The notes: generated from the letters alone by a model not told the origin. A DNA stretch of 64,000 bases from CAVSRC01 sp963732845 (GCA_963732845.1 CAVTBE010000016.1:62001-126000); one strand, 5' to 3'. Shown: positions 42,894 to 51,800, numbered from the stretch's first letter. Made by a program: numbers and translations.

Positions 42894-43859
42894 GTGCCGT
42901 GGTTGACACCCAACGTATTCAAGCAGCGAAGTGACGAGACCCTGACGCAGCTGCCGCTCTTTGGCGACGGCCCTTCAGCAGTTCGTTTTCGCCACATCGT
43001 CCATGCCTACACTGATCGGCTGAATCCCGATAATACTGCCGTTCAGTCGATTACGTTCGAAACGATCCGGGGTGCGCAGCGTTATGCGCACCCCGACTAT
43101 CCGTCAGATCTGGTTGTGGTCGCCTATCCCGAGGACGAGGCCCTGGTGCCGTCCGATGCCATTATGGCGCGGTCACTCACACGCGTGGTTACCGATCTTG
43201 CCGATTTTGCGGTTGCTCGGCCACTTCCCCTTCTCTTCGATGTTCTGAAGAACGGAATCGAGGCAGCTATCCCCGAGGACCGGCCGTCTGCAGGCACGGA
43301 ATACATCGTCTTCAGCAATTCCGACATTCACCTGCAAACGCCGTTCTATCGCGTCGTGGCCGAATTGATCCGCGTGGGCTACGACGTCATCACGGTAAAT
43401 CGGCGAACCGTCGACGCGGAGCCGGGGAACCGCTCTTTTTCACCGCTCTTCATGGCCGAGCTCGGCGCGCCTCATCCCGGATTCGACTGCTTCGTATTTC
43501 CTGCACAGATGTTCCGGGACTTCGCGGTCAGCAGCAGTTGCTGTGGTGCCGGCGGCGTCATGCGCAGTCTGCTCTTCAATCTGGTTGCGCATGCGCGACG
43601 CTTTTTGATGCTGACGACAGCCCACATGACGTTCCATCCGGGCAGCGACCGCTTCTGGTCGGATTCCGTTTTTGCCGACTACAACCAGTTCAATTTCCGT
43701 GAGGCGCTCTCAGTCGTCACGGCACTGGCGGCGGACGGTGAGAAGGCCCAACGCCTCGTGCAGTTCATCAACGCCCACGAAGGCAGGCAATTTCGCGACG
43801 CACTGCCAGAAGTCCTTAACCGGGCGACGATGGCAGCGCCGCCTCGCAGCTCGACGTAA
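42894..43859 (+). CDS. Unrecognised protein, possibly GT-A glycosyltransferase-like
   Basis: A 321-residue protein that I do not recognise with confidence. GTG 42894 follows GAAGGA. Features seen: EYIVFSNSDIHLQTPFYRVVAELI, reminiscent of the acid pair region in nucleotide-sugar transferases (NSDIH), then YDVITVNRR and HPGFDCFVFPAQMFRDF, and a CC-GAGG stretch. No signal peptide or membrane helix. Codon use is less GC-rich than in glgP-type neighbours. It is convergent with a GT61-like gene, and together they form an islet between glucan phosphorylase and mutL. A sugar-transfer role is inference from weak similarity and context. Confidence 0.6.
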   Translation: MPWLTPNVFKQRSDETLTQLPLFGDGPSAVRFRHIVHAYTDRLNPDNTAVQSITFETIRGAQRYAHPDYPSDLVVVAYPEDEALVPSDAIMARSLTRVVTDLADFAVARPLPLLFDVLKNGIEAAIPEDRPSAGTEYIVFSNSDIHLQTPFYRVVAELIRVGYDVITVNRRTVDAEPGNRSFSPLFMAELGAPHPGFDCFVFPAQMFRDFAVSSSCCGAGGVMRSLLFNLVAHARRFLMLTTAHMTFHPGSDRFWSDSVFADYNQFNFREALSVVTALAADGEKAQRLVQFINAHEGRQFRDALPEVLNRATMAAPPRSST

Positions 43860-43977
43860 GGCGCAGTCGGCAGGTCCAGTTTGGTGCCGTCGCTGCGCCA
43901 GTGGCGATCAATGCACCCATCCCAATTGGAGCGAAGTCTCTTGGCTGATCGACAGCCGGGCCGCGAGCATCCGCCAG

Positions 43978-44874
43978 TCAGTTTCGGCCGGCAGCTCGCG
44001 CGCCGGCTTCGACGAGCGACAGGACAGTGGCAACGTCAACGGGGCTGAAGTCTGTCTCGTGGCTGACCTCCGTGTAGTCAAGTCCGAGCGCGCCAGACAA
44101 ACACTTGAAGTGATCACGCCATTTTACCGGCGACGGAATGGCACGGATTTCGATCAGACGCGCCTCAGGTCGCATCCACACCATATTTGCGAGCGCTGCG
44201 CCGTGCTGGGCGATCACGATGTCAGCGGTACTGAAAAGGGCAATCTGCTCGGCGAGTGGAAGGCTCTCCAGAAGGACGGTGTGTGTGCCGGGAAACCGCT
44301 GCTCCAAAGCAGCCACCAATTCCTGGTGATTGACGATGCAGCGGCGCTGCCGCCCGCTGGTCTTGGCCTCGGCGCGATCGGATACATAGAAGGGATCCGC
44401 ATCGCCGCGATCGATGACAAGGATGCGCGGCCGTTCAGGATGCGCCTGGACGATCTTCTTTGCATGACTAGAGATACGCCCGTGCCAACGCTCCAGGACA
44501 AACATCGTGCCCTTGCGCAGCTGTTCCACATCAATAGTGGGGTTGACCCTGCTGAGATCGTAGCCCGTCAGCTCTACATCCTCCGTCGCGCGAAAGAACC
44601 TGCGCGGCGCCTTTTGACGCAAAGCATGGACTTCGCGTTCAAGGATAACGAGCTTCGGCAGGTCAAGCTCAAGCAGGATTCGATCCATCGGTCCGCAGCT
44701 TCGCACAAGCAGAGTCCGATCAGCCGAAGCGTCTCTGAGGTATGCGCAAAGGGGCAAAAGAAAACCAAGTAGGAAATGATAGAAATGCTCAACGCTTCCG
44801 CCGCGATTTCGAATGGTAATATGCTTAGTGATAAATGGATTTTGTAACCTAAACGGCCATTTACGCTTGTGCAT
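43978..44874 (-). CDS. GT61-like glycosyltransferase (DUF563)
   Basis: A 298-residue protein of the glycosyltransferase 61 / DUF563 type. The signature block IAQHGAALANMVWMRPEARLIEI is near the C-terminus, and the N-terminal SVEHFYHFLLGFLLPL begins the domain. ILVIDRGDADP lies between. Shorter than usual for the family; it starts almost at the domain, so either the N-terminus is minimal or upstream sequence has been lost. No hydrophobic leader. Lower GC than neighbours, AT-rich upstream. A surface polysaccharide role is likely but not shown. Confidence 0.82.
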   Translation of the reverse strand: MHKRKWPFRLQNPFITKHITIRNRGGSVEHFYHFLLGFLLPLCAYLRDASADRTLLVRSCGPMDRILLELDLPKLVILEREVHALRQKAPRRFFRATEDVELTGYDLSRVNPTIDVEQLRKGTMFVLERWHGRISSHAKKIVQAHPERPRILVIDRGDADPFYVSDRAEAKTSGRQRRCIVNHQELVAALEQRFPGTHTVLLESLPLAEQIALFSTADIVIAQHGAALANMVWMRPEARLIEIRAIPSPVKWRDHFKCLSGALGLDYTEVSHETDFSPVDVATVLSLVEAGARAAGRN

Positions 44875-45086
44875 TCGGTTTCACTGCTGTTTAGTCCTAA
44901 TATTTCTCCCAGATCACGTGAACATATATAACATATTTCTTCGGTTCCATCGAAAAATCCGTCTGTGACCATGCGAAATGTGTCCATCCGGGGCACCACA
45001 CGCGCCCTCTTGAACTGAAGACGCGAGGACAAATGCCGCCTGCGGTGACCTTCCCCCACCGCCCCGAATCCGCCAGAGTCGGGACC
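44875..45086. other. AT-rich gap between the GT61-like gene and mutL
   Basis: A 212-base divergent region, distinctly AT-rich from about 44875 to 44960 (runs such as ACATATATAACATATTT near 44921-44937). It probably contains the GT61 promoter and the mutL promoter; no clear -35/-10 pair can be assigned. No RNA gene was seen. The composition shift marks one end of the accessory islet. Confidence 0.45.
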
Positions 45087-46880
45087 ATGCCGATCCGCCG
45101 TCTCAGCGAAGACATGGTCAACCGCATCGCCGCCGGTGAGGTGGTCGAGCGGCCGGCGAGCGTGGCCAAGGAGCTCATCGAAAACGCGCTCGACGCCGGC
45201 GCCGGGCGTATCGAGGTGGTGACGGCGGCGGGCGGCGTGTCGCTGATCCGGGTCAGCGACGACGGCGGCGGCATCGCGCGCGACGAACTGGCGCTGGCCG
45301 TCGAACGCCACTGCACGTCGAAGCTCGATCAAGGCCTCGATCACATCGCCAGCCTCGGCTTCCGCGGCGAGGCGCTGGCGGCGATCGGCGCCGCGGCGCG
45401 GCTGCGCATCGCCTCGCGGGCGGAGGACGCCGACGACGCCTGGGAGGTTTCCGTCGCCGGCGGGGTGGCGTCGCCGCCGAAGCCGGCAGCGCTCGCCAGG
45501 GGCACGCAGGTGGAGGTGCGCGACCTCTTCTTCGCCACGCCGGCGCGGCTCAAGTTCCTGAAATCGGAGCGGGCCGAAGCCAGCGCCATCACCGATGTGG
45601 TGAGGCGGCTGGCGCTGGCCCATCCGGAGGTGCGCTTCACGCTCAACGGCAGCGACCGCAGCGAGACCGACTATGCGGCGGCGACCGGCGCGGACGGTCT
45701 GGCAAGCCGCATCGCCGCGGTGCTCGGCCCCGACTTCGGCGCCAATGCGCTTCTGATCGACGCCATCCGCGAGGGCGTGCGGCTCACCGGCTATGCCGGT
45801 CTGCCGACCTTCAGCCGAGGCAACGGGCTGGCCCAGTATTTCTTCGTCAACGGCCGGCCGGTGCGCGACCGCCAGCTTCTCGGCGCGCTCCGTGCCGCCT
45901 ATTCGGACGTCATGAAACGCGAGCGCCATCCGGTGGCCGTCCTCAACATCGCCCTCGATCCGGCTCTGGTCGACGTGAACGTCCACCCGACCAAGGCGGA
46001 AGTCCGCTTCCGCGATTCCGGTCTGGTGCGTGGCCTCATCGTCGGCAGCCTGCGTGAGGCGCTGGGCAAGAGCGAGCTGCGTTCGTCGAGCGAAGCGGCC
46101 GGCGCCACCATTGCCGCCTTCCGCGCGGCCGGGACGCCGCGCCCGCAGCGGCCAACCATGCCGCCCGCCTGGCGCCCGGCCGCCACGGCCGGCAATGCGG
46201 CACTCGCCGCCGGCTTCGCCGATGTCGCACAGGCCGCTTTCGCGGTGGTGCAACCTTCGGCCGAGGCCCATGCCGACGCGCCGGACGCGGCAGCACTCGC
46301 CCGCCCGCTGGGTGCGGCGCGGGCGCAGATCCACGAGACCTATATCGTCGCCCAGACCGCGGACGGACTGGTCATCGTCGACCAGCACGCGGCGCACGAA
46401 CGGCTGGTCTATGAGCGCATCAAGAAGGCGCTCGCCGAGCATGGCGTGCCGAGCCAGATCCTGCTCATCCCCGAGGTCGTCGACCTGCCGGCAGAAGACG
46501 TCGCGCGGCTGGCCGAGCGGGGGCCGGAGCTTGCCGAACTCGGCCTCGTCGTCGACCGCTTCGGTGCCGGCGCCGTCATCGTGCGCGAAACGCCCTCCCT
46601 GCTCGGCACCGTCGATGCCACCGCCCTCATCCGCGACCTTGCCGACGAGATCGCCGAATGGGAGCGCACGGCGGGCCTCAAGGACAAGCTCGACCGGGTC
46701 GCCTCGACCATGGCCTGCCACGGCTCGGTGCGCGCCGGCCGGCGGCTGAAGCCGGCGGAGATGGATGCGCTGCTGCGCGAGATGGAAGCGACGCCCAATT
46801 CCGGCACCTGCAACCACGGCCGGCCGACCTTCATCGAACTGAAGCTGGCCGACATCGAGCGGCTGTTCGGCCGGCGCTGA
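45087..46880 (+). CDS. mutL: DNA mismatch repair protein MutL
   Basis: Links mismatch recognition by MutS to strand removal. The 597-residue protein has the GHKL ATPase N-domain: IAAGEVVERPASVAKELIENALDAGA, DDGGGI, and GFRGEALAAIG. The C-terminal domain carries DQHAAHERLVYE, matching the DQHA(X)2E(X)4E endonuclease motif, so this MutL can nick DNA and MutH is not needed. The linker (about 345-395) is Ala/Pro-rich. ATG 45087 gives the canonical IRRLSEDMVNRIAAGEV start. Confidence 0.97.
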   Translation: MPIRRLSEDMVNRIAAGEVVERPASVAKELIENALDAGAGRIEVVTAAGGVSLIRVSDDGGGIARDELALAVERHCTSKLDQGLDHIASLGFRGEALAAIGAAARLRIASRAEDADDAWEVSVAGGVASPPKPAALARGTQVEVRDLFFATPARLKFLKSERAEASAITDVVRRLALAHPEVRFTLNGSDRSETDYAAATGADGLASRIAAVLGPDFGANALLIDAIREGVRLTGYAGLPTFSRGNGLAQYFFVNGRPVRDRQLLGALRAAYSDVMKRERHPVAVLNIALDPALVDVNVHPTKAEVRFRDSGLVRGLIVGSLREALGKSELRSSSEAAGATIAAFRAAGTPRPQRPTMPPAWRPAATAGNAALAAGFADVAQAAFAVVQPSAEAHADAPDAAALARPLGAARAQIHETYIVAQTADGLVIVDQHAAHERLVYERIKKALAEHGVPSQILLIPEVVDLPAEDVARLAERGPELAELGLVVDRFGAGAVIVRETPSLLGTVDATALIRDLADEIAEWERTAGLKDKLDRVASTMACHGSVRAGRRLKPAEMDALLREMEATPNSGTCNHGRPTFIELKLADIERLFGRR

Positions 46881-46964
46881 GCGGTGTCAAAAGGCCGGTG
46901 GACGGAACGCGCCGAGCCCTTATGTTAGGGGGCGTTCGCCGGTGGGCGCGGGAAGACGCATGAC

Positions 46965-47186
46965 ATGATGAACCGCATGGAACGACAGGGACGCGGGGGC
47001 GAGGCGCGGCTGCGCTATCTCGACGGCGACTATCAGGTGCTGATCCCCGGCGGTTTTGTGCGCTGCGCCGTAACCGGCCTCGAAATTCCGCTCGACGAGC
47101 TGAAATACTGGAGCGTGCCGCGGCAGGAGGCCTATGCCGACGTCAATGCCGCGTTGAAGCGCTTCCAGGAGGTCGGCAAGATCTAG
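46965..47186 (+). CDS. DUF2093 protein
   Basis: A 73-residue protein of unknown function in the DUF2093 family, typical of Hyphomicrobiales. It contains GGEARLRYLDGDYQVLIPGGFVRCAVTGLEIPLDELKYWSVPRQE with a Cys in VRCAVTG. In related genomes it lies beside lpxK; here an insertion sequence separates them. Its TAG stop at 47184-47186 is part of the insertion's CTAG target duplication. ATG 46965 or 46968. Confidence 0.92.
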   Translation: MMNRMERQGRGGEARLRYLDGDYQVLIPGGFVRCAVTGLEIPLDELKYWSVPRQEAYADVNAALKRFQEVGKI

Positions 47187-47202
47187 CAGGCTGTTGAAGA
47201 AG
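47183..47202. repeat. Left target duplication and terminal inverted repeat
   Basis: CTAG target copy at 47183-47186, then the 16-base terminal repeat starting CAGGCTG. The passenger gene stop codon (47203-47205) directly adjoins it. The target copy supplies the TAG stop of the DUF2093 gene. Confidence 0.9.
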
Positions 47203-47529
47203 TCACCAACGGCGGGCTTTGAAGGTGGATTCGTCGCCGAGGTGGAAGGCGATTTCGCCGGTGATGGTTCCGTCGTCGTTGAGCTCGGCGGAGCCACTGC
47301 CGGAGGCCTCGTCCATCTCGTCGTGGCCGGCCCAAGTGAAGAAGATAGTGGTCGGTGCATATTCGCAGTCGAGGCCGCCAGTGACAGCTCCGAAGACGAA
47401 CTCGCCCGAGCCGTGAGCGTCGAATGCGATGTAAGCGGGCTCGACCAGATCGACAAAGTCGCTGTCCCACAACTCCATCTCGACGATCCGCCACTTGCCG
47501 ATCAGAGGATGGGTCGCGAGGTCGCTCAT
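47203..47529 (-). CDS. IS passenger gene, unknown, calycin-like
   Basis: A 108-residue acidic protein encoded downstream of the transposase inside the insertion sequence. ATG 47529 overlaps the transposase stop as ATGA, so it is translationally coupled. The sequence begins LIGKWRIVEMELWDSDFVDLV and proceeds through FVFGAVTGGLDCEY and DDGTITGEIAFHLGDESTFKARRW; the G-x-W start and alternating strands suggest a small beta-barrel of the calycin/lipocalin kind. No membrane or DNA-binding signature. The role may be in transposition control or host benefit; both are guesses. Confidence 0.75.
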   Translation of the reverse strand: MSDLATHPLIGKWRIVEMELWDSDFVDLVEPAYIAFDAHGSGEFVFGAVTGGLDCEYAPTTIFFTWAGHDEMDEASGSGSAELNDDGTITGEIAFHLGDESTFKARRW

Positions 47530-48635
47530 CCGGATGCCTCCGCCAGCAGCTTGGGCAGGCGGACGAGGTTGTAGGCCGCGGCGGCGAAGGTGAAGGCCCA
47601 TCCGACGCGGCCGACGCCTCTGAAGCGGGTCTTCTCCTGTCCCGCCACCGTCTTGATCCAGCCGAAGGCTTCCTCAATGCGCTTGCGGATGCGCTGGCTG
47701 ACCGCATAGCCACCATGCCGCGTCGTCCGTCCGTCGATCGCTGATCGTCGGCCGCTGGTGTTCTGGGTAACGTGCGGCGTCACCGCCATCGCGCGCAACG
47801 CGTTGACGAAGTCCCGCGTATCGTATCCCTTGTCGGCGCCCAGCGTGATCGCTTTCGGCCGGTCAGCACGGGGCTCGATCATGTGCAGCCCTGCCACCCG
47901 CTCGGCATGACCGTCGGCTGGCGTCAGGCAGGCGTCGACCAGAAGCGCCGAGCGGTTCTCCATCAGGCCGTGGCCGAGGAAGCAGAGCTTGGCTTCCTTG
48001 CCCGCTCCCTTTTTGTACAGCCGGGCGTCCGCATCGGTGGTTGAGGCGTGGGTCTCGTTCGACCGCTTCTGGCCGTGGAAGTCAGCCTGCGGGTTGCGTC
48101 CCCCGCCGCCCACCGGCGGCTCGTCGGAGCCATCCCTCGGCTTGAAGCTCTTCATCGACGCCCAGGCCTCGATCAGCGTGCCGTCGACCGAGAAGTGATC
48201 GCTGGAAAGCAGCTTCTTCACCCGTGGCTGCGCCAGGATCGCGGCTAGGAACTTCGCCGCGATGTCGCCCTCCAGCAGCCGGTCGCGATTCTTCGAGAAG
48301 ACCGAATGATCCCACGCCGGATCGTCGATGCCGATCCCGACAAACCATCGGAACAGGAGATCGTACTCCAGCCGCTCCATCAGCTGTCGTTCCGAGCGGA
48401 TCGAATAGAACGCCTGCAGCAGCATCGCCCGCAGCAGCTTCTCCGGCGCGATCGATGGCCGCCCTATCCGCGAATAGAGCGGCGCGAACTCCCGCTCCAT
48501 TACCGCCAGCGCCTCGTTGACGATCGCTCGGATCTCTCGCAGTGGATGATCACGCCGAACCCGCGCCTCAAGGTCCACGTAGCTGAACAGCTCCCCGCTC
48601 CGATCGTCTCGACCGCGCACGATTTCATCCTCCAA
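47526..48635 (-). CDS. IS5-family transposase
   Basis: DDE transposase of 369 residues. The N-terminal region matches the IS5 domain (RPSIAPEKLLRAMLLQAFYSIRSERQLMERLEYDLLFRWFVG), and the catalytic core has the first Asp in FSVDGTLIEAW, the second in LGADKGYDT, and the C-terminal Glu in RIRKRIEEAFGWIKT. No frameshift is needed. TTG 48635 is the best start in frame; no good ribosome site is visible, as expected for a poorly translated transposase. Lies between inverted repeats. Confidence 0.93.
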   Translation of the reverse strand: MEDEIVRGRDDRSGELFSYVDLEARVRRDHPLREIRAIVNEALAVMEREFAPLYSRIGRPSIAPEKLLRAMLLQAFYSIRSERQLMERLEYDLLFRWFVGIGIDDPAWDHSVFSKNRDRLLEGDIAAKFLAAILAQPRVKKLLSSDHFSVDGTLIEAWASMKSFKPRDGSDEPPVGGGGRNPQADFHGQKRSNETHASTTDADARLYKKGAGKEAKLCFLGHGLMENRSALLVDACLTPADGHAERVAGLHMIEPRADRPKAITLGADKGYDTRDFVNALRAMAVTPHVTQNTSGRRSAIDGRTTRHGGYAVSQRIRKRIEEAFGWIKTVAGQEKTRFRGVGRVGWAFTFAAAAYNLVRLPKLLAEASG

Positions 48636-48682
48636 ACTTCTATGTTCGGAGTAAATCGTCAGCCAAGCCGCGCCGCAAGCGC

Positions 48683-48702
48683 CTTCTTCAACAGCCTGCT
48701 AG
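48683..48702. repeat. Right terminal inverted repeat and target duplication
   Basis: Complement of the left 16-base repeat, then CTAG at 48699-48702. On the reverse strand, this CTA supplies the TAG stop codon of lpxK. Confidence 0.9.
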
Positions 48703-49730
48703 GCTGACCTTGGCCGATGGATTGCGGCGCGCACCGTTGCGTCGATGACCTCGCCGATCGCCGTCAGGTTCTCGAATTCCAGCATCACCTCGAGCGCTTC
48801 CGCCTTGGCGTGGAGTTCGCCGGCCATGCCGCTGCGCCCGGCGAGGCGGACGCGGTCCTTCTCGGTGGTCACCAGCCGCAGATTCTGCGCCTCAGCCGCG
48901 GCGATGAGTTCGGCGGCTTCGGCGTCGGTGTAGCGATGGTGATCGGGGAAGCTGACGGTGCGGGCAACCGGGGCATGGGCCTCGGCGAGCGTGGCGAAGA
49001 ATTTCTCCGGGCGGCCGATGCCGGCAAAGGCGAGGATCGGCTGCTTGCGCCACTGGCGCAGCTTCACCGGCCGCAGGTGACCGCGGAGCGCCGCCCGGCC
49101 GGAGCGGGCAACGGCGCGAACCAGCGGCTCGGCCGCCACGCCGTCGCCGACGACCAGCAGCATGTCGGCGCGCCGGAGCTGGAGCGCCAGCGGCGCGCGC
49201 AAGGGACCGGCGGGCAGGACGCGGCCGTTGCCGATGCCCACCGTCGCATCGACCACGACCAGCGACAGATCCTTGGCGAGCGCCGGATTCTGGAAGCCGT
49301 CGTCCATGATGATGAGGTCGACCCCCTCTTCCACCAGACGCAGGGCACCGGCGGCGCGCTTATGGGCGACGACCGTCGGACCGGCGGCGGCGAGCAGCAG
49401 GGGCTCGTCGCCCACCCGGTCGGCGTCGTGACGGTCCGGATCGACGAGCAGCGGCCCGGTCTCGCGGCCGCCATAGCCGGAGGCGAGCAGGCCGGGCTTC
49501 AGCCCGCGGCTGCGCGCGATGCGGGCGAGCGCGATCGCCGTCGGCGTCTTGCCGGCACCGCCGACCACGAAATTGCCGACGCAGATGACCGGCACCGGCG
49601 GGCGGTAGAGCGGCGGGCGCGTCATGCGCCAGCCGGACCCTGCACCCCACAGCCGGGATAGCGGCCACAGCGCGATGGCCGCGGCGCTTGCTCCCGTCCG
49701 CCACCAGAAGGCCGGCGCCTTGCGCGTCAT
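48699..49730 (-). CDS. lpxK: Tetraacyldisaccharide 4'-kinase
   Basis: Phosphorylates lipid A disaccharide at the 4' position at the inner membrane. The 343-residue protein has the P-loop VGGAGKTPTAIALA, DDGFQNPALAKDLSLVVVDA, and GIGRPEKFFATL. The start ATG overlaps the waaA stop as ATGA. The stop codon lies in the CTAG target duplication of the insertion sequence at its 3' side, so the protein is not truncated. Confidence 0.96.
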   Translation of the reverse strand: MTRKAPAFWWRTGASAAAIALWPLSRLWGAGSGWRMTRPPLYRPPVPVICVGNFVVGGAGKTPTAIALARIARSRGLKPGLLASGYGGRETGPLLVDPDRHDADRVGDEPLLLAAAGPTVVAHKRAAGALRLVEEGVDLIIMDDGFQNPALAKDLSLVVVDATVGIGNGRVLPAGPLRAPLALQLRRADMLLVVGDGVAAEPLVRAVARSGRAALRGHLRPVKLRQWRKQPILAFAGIGRPEKFFATLAEAHAPVARTVSFPDHHRYTDAEAAELIAAAEAQNLRLVTTEKDRVRLAGRSGMAGELHAKAEALEVMLEFENLTAIGEVIDATVRAAIHRPRSA

Positions 49731-51019
49731 GGCTGCTCCGGACGACCGGCAAGGAAGGGCGCGATGGCGGTCATGATCGCGTCCAGCGCTCCGGAGAAGC
49801 GGGCGAGTGCGGCCCCGCCGGCGGCGGCACGCGCCGCCACGGCAGCCGGATCGTCGATCAGCGCGGCAACCGCATCGGCAAGGCTCGCCGCATCGGTGAT
49901 CGAAGCGGCCGGCACAGCCGCATCGAGGGTGGCGTAGATGTCGGCGAAATTGTGCACGTGCGGTCCGTGCAGCACGGCGGTGTCGAGCCGCGCCGGCTCG
50001 ATCGGGTTCTGGCCGCCATGCGGGATCAGCGAGCCGCCGAGAAAGGCGATCGGCGCCAGGCGATAGAACAGGCCCAGCTCGCCGAGCGTGTCGGCGAGAT
50101 AGACGTCGACCTCGTGCACCAGCGGATTGCCCCGGCTGCGCTGGGCGACGGTGAGGCCCTTGCCGGCAAGCATGGCGCGCACGGCATCGCCGCGCTCGGG
50201 GTGGCGCGGCACGATGATGGTCAGCACCTGGCCTTGGCGCTGGCGGATGAGCCGGTGCGCCTCGGCGACCACTTCCTCCTCGCCCTCATGGGTGGAGGCG
50301 GCGACCCAGACCGGCCGCCCGTCGATGGCCCCGGCCAGGCGGGCGACGGCACTGCTGTCGGCGGCGAGCGGCGGAACGTCGAACTTCAGGTTGCCGATGG
50401 AGCGCACATCGGTGGCGCCGAGCCCGGCAAAGCGGGCGGCATCGGCGTCCGACTGGGCGAGGCAGAGCGTAATCCTGGAGAAGACGGTGCCGGCGAACCC
50501 GGCAAAATGCCGCCAGCCACGGAAGGACTTCGCCGACAGGCGGGCATTGGCGACGACCAGTGGAATGCCGGCCTCGGCCAGTTTGCGCACCATGGTCGGC
50601 CATATCTCGGATTCGACGAAGATCGCAAGTTCCGGACGCCAGTGGGCGAGAAAGCCGACGACGAAGGGCGTCAGATCGAGCGGAGCGAACTGATGCACGG
50701 CACCACGCGGCAGCCGCTTGGCGGCGATGGCGGCCGAGGTGACCGTGGTGGTGGTGAAGACGACGGCAAAGCCGATGTGGGTCAACCGGTCGATGAGCGG
50801 CAGGATCGCGTTGGTCTCGCCGACGCTTGCCGCATGCACCCAGATCACGCGTCCGGGCGGACGCGGCAGCGAGGCGCGGCCGTAGCGTTCAGCGAGGCGC
50901 TGGGGGTCTTCCTTGCCGCGAGCGACACGGCTGGACAGGATGAACGGCACGACGGGGCGGAGGAGCACACCGACACAGCGATAACCCGCGGCGATCGTGG
51001 CCGCCGCGACATTAGCCAT
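49727..51019 (-). CDS. waaA: 3-deoxy-D-manno-octulosonic acid (Kdo) transferase
   Basis: Adds Kdo from CMP-Kdo to lipid A. The 430-residue protein has an N-terminal membrane-associated segment, then VIWVHAASVGETNAILPLI, ESEIWPTMVRKL, and in the C-terminal half the donor-site blocks VWVAASTHEGEEE and GGSLIPHGGQNPIEPARL. ATG 51019 overlaps the DUF374 gene by 8 bases. Enzyme could add one or two Kdo residues; sequence does not say. Confidence 0.95.
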   Translation of the reverse strand: MANVAAATIAAGYRCVGVLLRPVVPFILSSRVARGKEDPQRLAERYGRASLPRPPGRVIWVHAASVGETNAILPLIDRLTHIGFAVVFTTTTVTSAAIAAKRLPRGAVHQFAPLDLTPFVVGFLAHWRPELAIFVESEIWPTMVRKLAEAGIPLVVANARLSAKSFRGWRHFAGFAGTVFSRITLCLAQSDADAARFAGLGATDVRSIGNLKFDVPPLAADSSAVARLAGAIDGRPVWVAASTHEGEEEVVAEAHRLIRQRQGQVLTIIVPRHPERGDAVRAMLAGKGLTVAQRSRGNPLVHEVDVYLADTLGELGLFYRLAPIAFLGGSLIPHGGQNPIEPARLDTAVLHGPHVHNFADIYATLDAAVPAASITDAASLADAVAALIDDPAAVAARAAAGGAALARFSGALDAIMTAIAPFLAGRPEQP

Positions 51020-51773
51020 GGGTGCGATCCGCAATGGCGTAGGCGCGGGCGGCAATGTCGGTCAGCGCGCGCTCGACTTCGAGGCGCTTCTCCTCCACTT
51101 CGGTCTCGGTGGCGCGGCGGGGAACCAGTATGGGACCGGCGTGGATGAAGACGGCGCGGCCGAAAGGCAGGTTGAAAGCGGAGCGATCCCACGAACCGAC
51201 GTGAAAGCGATTGTGGGTGACGACGACCGCGGGGATGATCGGGCGCTGGGTGAGGCGCGCCAGCGCGACGATCCCAGGGCTTACCGTGCCGCGGCTCTTG
51301 CGGTCGAAGTCGGCCGTCATCACCACGCTGTGGCCGCTGTCGATGGATGCCTTGAGACCGCGGAAGGCGGCGACCGAACCCTTCTCGAACATGCGCGAGC
51401 GATCGGTGGCGCCGGCGCCGCGCACGGTGCCACAACCGAGCTTGTGCAGGCTGCGGCTGATGATCTCGCCGTCGCCGGCGCGCGACACCAGCACATCGAC
51501 CGGGTATTCGCGCGCCCGCAGCAAAGGCAGCAAGAAGGCTTCGCTGTGCCAGGTGGTGATGATCATCGGAGCGTTGCGGTCGAAGACCGCCTGGGACGAC
51601 GTCGGCTCGGATGTCAGGCGGCTCGTCGCCCAGACCAGCCGCAGATAGGCGGTCACCGTGGACGACAGCAGCTCATAGGAGAAATCGGAGCGGACCAGGC
51701 GCCGGCGCAAGGTGCTCGACCAGCTGCGCCGGGGGCGCGCTTGTGCGAGTGAGGTGTCGGGACGCTTCTCCAT
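51012..51773 (-). CDS. DUF374 lysophospholipid acyltransferase-like protein
   Basis: A 253-residue protein of the DUF374 family, a branch of the lysophospholipid acyltransferase superfamily. In place of the usual HX4D, the active site shows TTWHSEAFLLP with His, and DRSRMFEKGS, followed by TADFDRKSRGTVSPGI. It sits between DUF4170 and waaA, as in other Hyphomicrobiales, implying a lipid A acyl or Kdo-lipid role, which is inferred. Confidence 0.88.
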   Translation of the reverse strand: MEKRPDTSLAQARPRRSWSSTLRRRLVRSDFSYELLSSTVTAYLRLVWATSRLTSEPTSSQAVFDRNAPMIITTWHSEAFLLPLLRAREYPVDVLVSRAGDGEIISRSLHKLGCGTVRGAGATDRSRMFEKGSVAAFRGLKASIDSGHSVVMTADFDRKSRGTVSPGIVALARLTQRPIIPAVVVTHNRFHVGSWDRSAFNLPFGRAVFIHAGPILVPRRATETEVEEKRLEVERALTDIAARAYAIADRTHG

Positions 51774-51800
51774 GACGCGATCAAGGCGGCGATTGCCGGA

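Larger units (their letters stand above)
47187..48698 (-). mobile_element. IS5-family insertion sequence with passenger gene
   Basis: A complete 1512-base insertion sequence. Sixteen-base perfect terminal inverted repeats (CAGGCTGTTGAAGAAG at 47187-47202 and its complement at 48683-48698) enclose a DDE transposase and a small passenger gene on the same strand. CTAG flanks both ends (47183-47186 and 48699-48702), a 4-base target duplication of the YTAR type usual for the IS5 group. Because CTAG is palindromic, a 2-base TA duplication with longer repeats cannot be excluded. Both genes look intact and the repeats are identical, so insertion is recent or the element still active. Confidence 0.92.
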
